A DNA stretch of 64,000 nt from Paraglaciecola sp030730205 (GTDB taxonomy: Bacteria; Pseudomonadota; Gammaproteobacteria; Enterobacterales; Alteromonadaceae): NCBI RefSeq assembly GCF_052119645.1, contig NZ_JBGQOM010000008.1, positions 62,001 to 126,000 on the forward strand. The letters run 5' to 3'. Numbering within the stretch: the stretch's first letter is position 1; the number at the start of each line of letters is the position of its first letter. Below are positions 62,383-64,000 of the stretch, one piece after another. A program made the translations under genes and the position numbers. The notes under the pieces were generated by a model. It worked only from the letters and a program-made list of their open reading frames with translations. It made no database searches and was not told where the DNA came from.

Positions 62383-63198
62383 ATGAAAGTCGTTTCTTTT
62401 AATATCAACGGGATCCGCGCCCGCTTACACCAACTTCAAGCCCTTATCGATAAACATCAGCCAGATATCATCGGCTTGCAAGAAATAAAAGTTGATAATC
62501 TGCAGTTTCCCAGCGCAGAAATTGAAGCCATGGGCTACCACGTTTATTTTCATGGTCAAAAGGGGCATTACGGCGTAGCGATGCTGTGTAAACAGCCTGC
62601 TAGTAATGTGCAATATGGGTTTCCCACAGACAAAGAGGATGCGCAGCGGCGCATGATTATGCTGGACTACCCTTTGCCCCATGGTGAGACCGTGAGAGTA
62701 TTAAACGGTTACTTCCCGCAAGGCGAAAATCAAGCCCATGAAACTAAATATCCGGCCAAACGTAAATACTATCAAGATTTGATGGCGTATTTGACAAGCA
62801 GCCATTCGCCTGATGATGCAGTGATAGTGATGGGCGATGTCAATGTTTCGCACACCGACGGCGATATTGGTATTGGTGAAGCGAGTCATAAGCGCTGGCT
62901 ACAACAGGGTAAATGCAGCTTTTTACCTGAAGAGCGAGACTGGCTTAATTCACTGCTAAGCTGGGGGTTAAGAGATGGTTTTAGGCACCTAAACCCTGAG
63001 CAAACAGAAAAATTTAGCTGGTTTGATTATCGCTCCAACGGTTTTGCTGATAATCGAGGGTTACGCATTGATCTGATTTTAGCCACACAGCGTTTGCATA
63101 ATACGTTGGTAAAAGCCGATATTGATTACGAACTCAGGGCAATTGAAAAGCCTTCTGATCACGCGCCCATTTGGGCTGTTTTTGAGACCGAAAAATAA
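62383..63198 (+). CDS. xthA: Exodeoxyribonuclease III
   Basis: A 271-residue AP endonuclease/3'-5' exonuclease of the exonuclease III group, for base-excision repair. Catalytic motifs: Asn in FNINGIRAR, Glu34 (GLQEIKV), Asp/Asn in MGDVNVSHTDGDIG, RIDLILAT and the terminal SDHAPIW. Length equals the E. coli enzyme (268). Placed next to recCBD, it forms a DNA-repair neighbourhood. Confidence 0.95.
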   Translation: MKVVSFNINGIRARLHQLQALIDKHQPDIIGLQEIKVDNLQFPSAEIEAMGYHVYFHGQKGHYGVAMLCKQPASNVQYGFPTDKEDAQRRMIMLDYPLPHGETVRVLNGYFPQGENQAHETKYPAKRKYYQDLMAYLTSSHSPDDAVIVMGDVNVSHTDGDIGIGEASHKRWLQQGKCSFLPEERDWLNSLLSWGLRDGFRHLNPEQTEKFSWFDYRSNGFADNRGLRIDLILATQRLHNTLVKADIDYELRAIEKPSDHAPIWAVFETEK

Positions 63199-63200
63199 CG

Positions 63201-63857
63201 ATGCCGTATTTCAGTGATATCCAGAGTATTGCCTTATTCTTAACGGTCATTGCGGCTTACTTTATTGTCAGGCGTTTGCCTTTTGAACGTTTGGTAAACG
63301 ACAAACAATGCCAACACTTAGTGTTTGGTAGCGCTGTCTGCTTAACCCTTTTATGGAGTATTCAAACAGGTATACCTGGCCACCCACAAGTGCATTTTTT
63401 ATGGCTGGCGGCCTTGCCCTTAGTATTAGGGTTTAGGTGGGCAATAGTGAGTAGTGCATTAGCCTTATTGAGTTTAACGCTCTTTGGTATCGAACCTATC
63501 AGCATGTTAGGGGTAAACTTTCTGACTGGCTGCCTGGCTCCGATTGCTCTCACCTATGGCATATACAGTTTGAGTTTTCACAAACTGCCAAAAAATATAT
63601 TTGTGTATATCTTTCTGTGCGCATTTATACCAGGTGCCTTAACCATAGGTGTAAAAATGCTGTTGTTAAGCGGCTATTATTATCTTGACGGCGTCTACAC
63701 GTGGCCAGTCATCGTAGACAATTATTTAATGATCACCACCTTGTTGCTGTTCCCTGAAGGCATGTTTAATGGCATGACCATTACCTTGTTAATTATTTAT
63801 AAACCCCATTGGGTCTTTACCTTCTACGATAAACATTATTTAGACTCAAAAAACTAA
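63201..63857 (+). CDS. CbiM-like integral membrane protein
   Basis: A 218-residue protein with about six membrane helices. Its sequence (FLWLAALPLVLGFRWAIVSSALALLSLTLFG, MLGVNFLTGCLAPIALTYGIYSLS, LFPEGMFNGMTITLLIIYKP) looks like the CbiM/energy-coupling-factor permease group (COG3235 type), often linked to metal uptake. No ATPase partner is nearby. It begins two bases after xthA and is probably co-transcribed. Confidence 0.65.
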   Translation: MPYFSDIQSIALFLTVIAAYFIVRRLPFERLVNDKQCQHLVFGSAVCLTLLWSIQTGIPGHPQVHFLWLAALPLVLGFRWAIVSSALALLSLTLFGIEPISMLGVNFLTGCLAPIALTYGIYSLSFHKLPKNIFVYIFLCAFIPGALTIGVKMLLLSGYYYLDGVYTWPVIVDNYLMITTLLLFPEGMFNGMTITLLIIYKPHWVFTFYDKHYLDSKN

Positions 63858-63895
63858 TTTTTTACCCCGCTACTTGTTTTACCTTCCGAGTAGGA

Positions 63896-63933
63896 CTACT
63901 TTAAATAACTGACCAGTCAGTTATTTAAAGTAG
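63896..63933. promoter_or_regulatory. 38-bp perfect palindrome before a TetR-type gene
   Basis: Arms of 18 bases (left arm CTACTTTAAATAACTGAC) around a CA centre are perfectly inverted, ending 5 bases before the regulator ATG. The core TGACCAGTCA is typical of TetR-family operators. The gene is probably autorepressed through this site. Confidence 0.75.
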
Positions 63934-63938
63934 TAGCT

Positions 63939-64000
63939 ATGCAACGAGCCAGAACAGAGCAAGCCAAAGATAAACGTCGTAATACCTTATTGCATGCCGC
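63939..64000 (+). CDS. TetR-family regulator, N-terminus (partial)
   Basis: The first 20 residues, MQRARTEQAKDKRRNTLLHA, run off the window end. The basic start followed by the beginning of a helix (RRNTLLHAA) is that of TetR/AcrR helix-turn-helix proteins, and the palindrome directly upstream supports this. Nothing can be said about its ligand. Confidence 0.6.
   Translation, partial: MQRARTEQAKDKRRNTLLHA

Overview
The window is chromosomal DNA of a marine gammaproteobacterium, most likely an Alteromonadaceae member (Alteromonas/Glaciecola/Paraglaciecola-like). This rests on conserved gene order (seqA-pgm, gcvA-DUF423-rlmM, miaB-phoH-ybeY-corC-lnt, recC-recB-recD) and on protein character. 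The genus is an inference and was not tested by a search. No rRNA, tRNA or CRISPR array was found.

Layout. 1-37.3 kb is ordinary core and near-core genome. It holds an M1 peptidase tail, two patatin-like phospholipases, tapT, an FKBP isomerase, a DUF3750 lipoprotein, an iron alcohol dehydrogenase and a divergent SRAP protein. An Hpt-REC-REC-GGDEF regulator follows, then an ACT-domain/EIIA-like pair whose EIIA has lost both phospho-histidines, and a YffB-dapE-M15 peptidase-DUF2897 operon. Next come astE, a GGDEF-EAL protein, glgP, pgm-seqA, a MoxR-DUF58-TgpA operon, rutR/rutF, rlmM-DUF423-gcvA, kdsA, miaB, phoH-ybeY-corC-lnt and a GNAT acetyltransferase.

37.5-52.8 kb is a complete chromosomal integron. 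The integrase gene intI (51820-52785, +) reads away from the array. It is preceded by a perfect CTGT-N8-ACAG LexA box placed on its promoter. Next to it are an attI region and an outward cassette promoter candidate. About 26 cassettes follow, all oriented leftward (minus strand): 20 carry one small ORF each, mostly unknown membrane or exported proteins plus one YhhY-like acetyltransferase, and six carry no credible ORF. Five of these six are copies of one 333-335 bp element, three of them apparently identical. It keeps inverted repeats while its only short ORF is broken in the divergent copies. This multi-copy ORF-less cassette is the strongest candidate for something undescribed. An IS1182-like element (40332-42236, transposase frameshifted) splits one attC. 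A second decayed copy lies at the far end of the array. Both abut the AAC core triplet of an attC, which suggests attC-targeted insertion.

53-64 kb returns to core genome: recD, recB, recC (minus strand), then xthA, a CbiM-like membrane protein, and the start of a TetR-type regulator under a perfect 38-bp palindrome.

How it works together. DNA damage should relieve LexA repression of intI, and the integrase then reshuffles cassettes at folded attC sites. Cassettes nearest attI would be expressed from the leftward promoter candidate.
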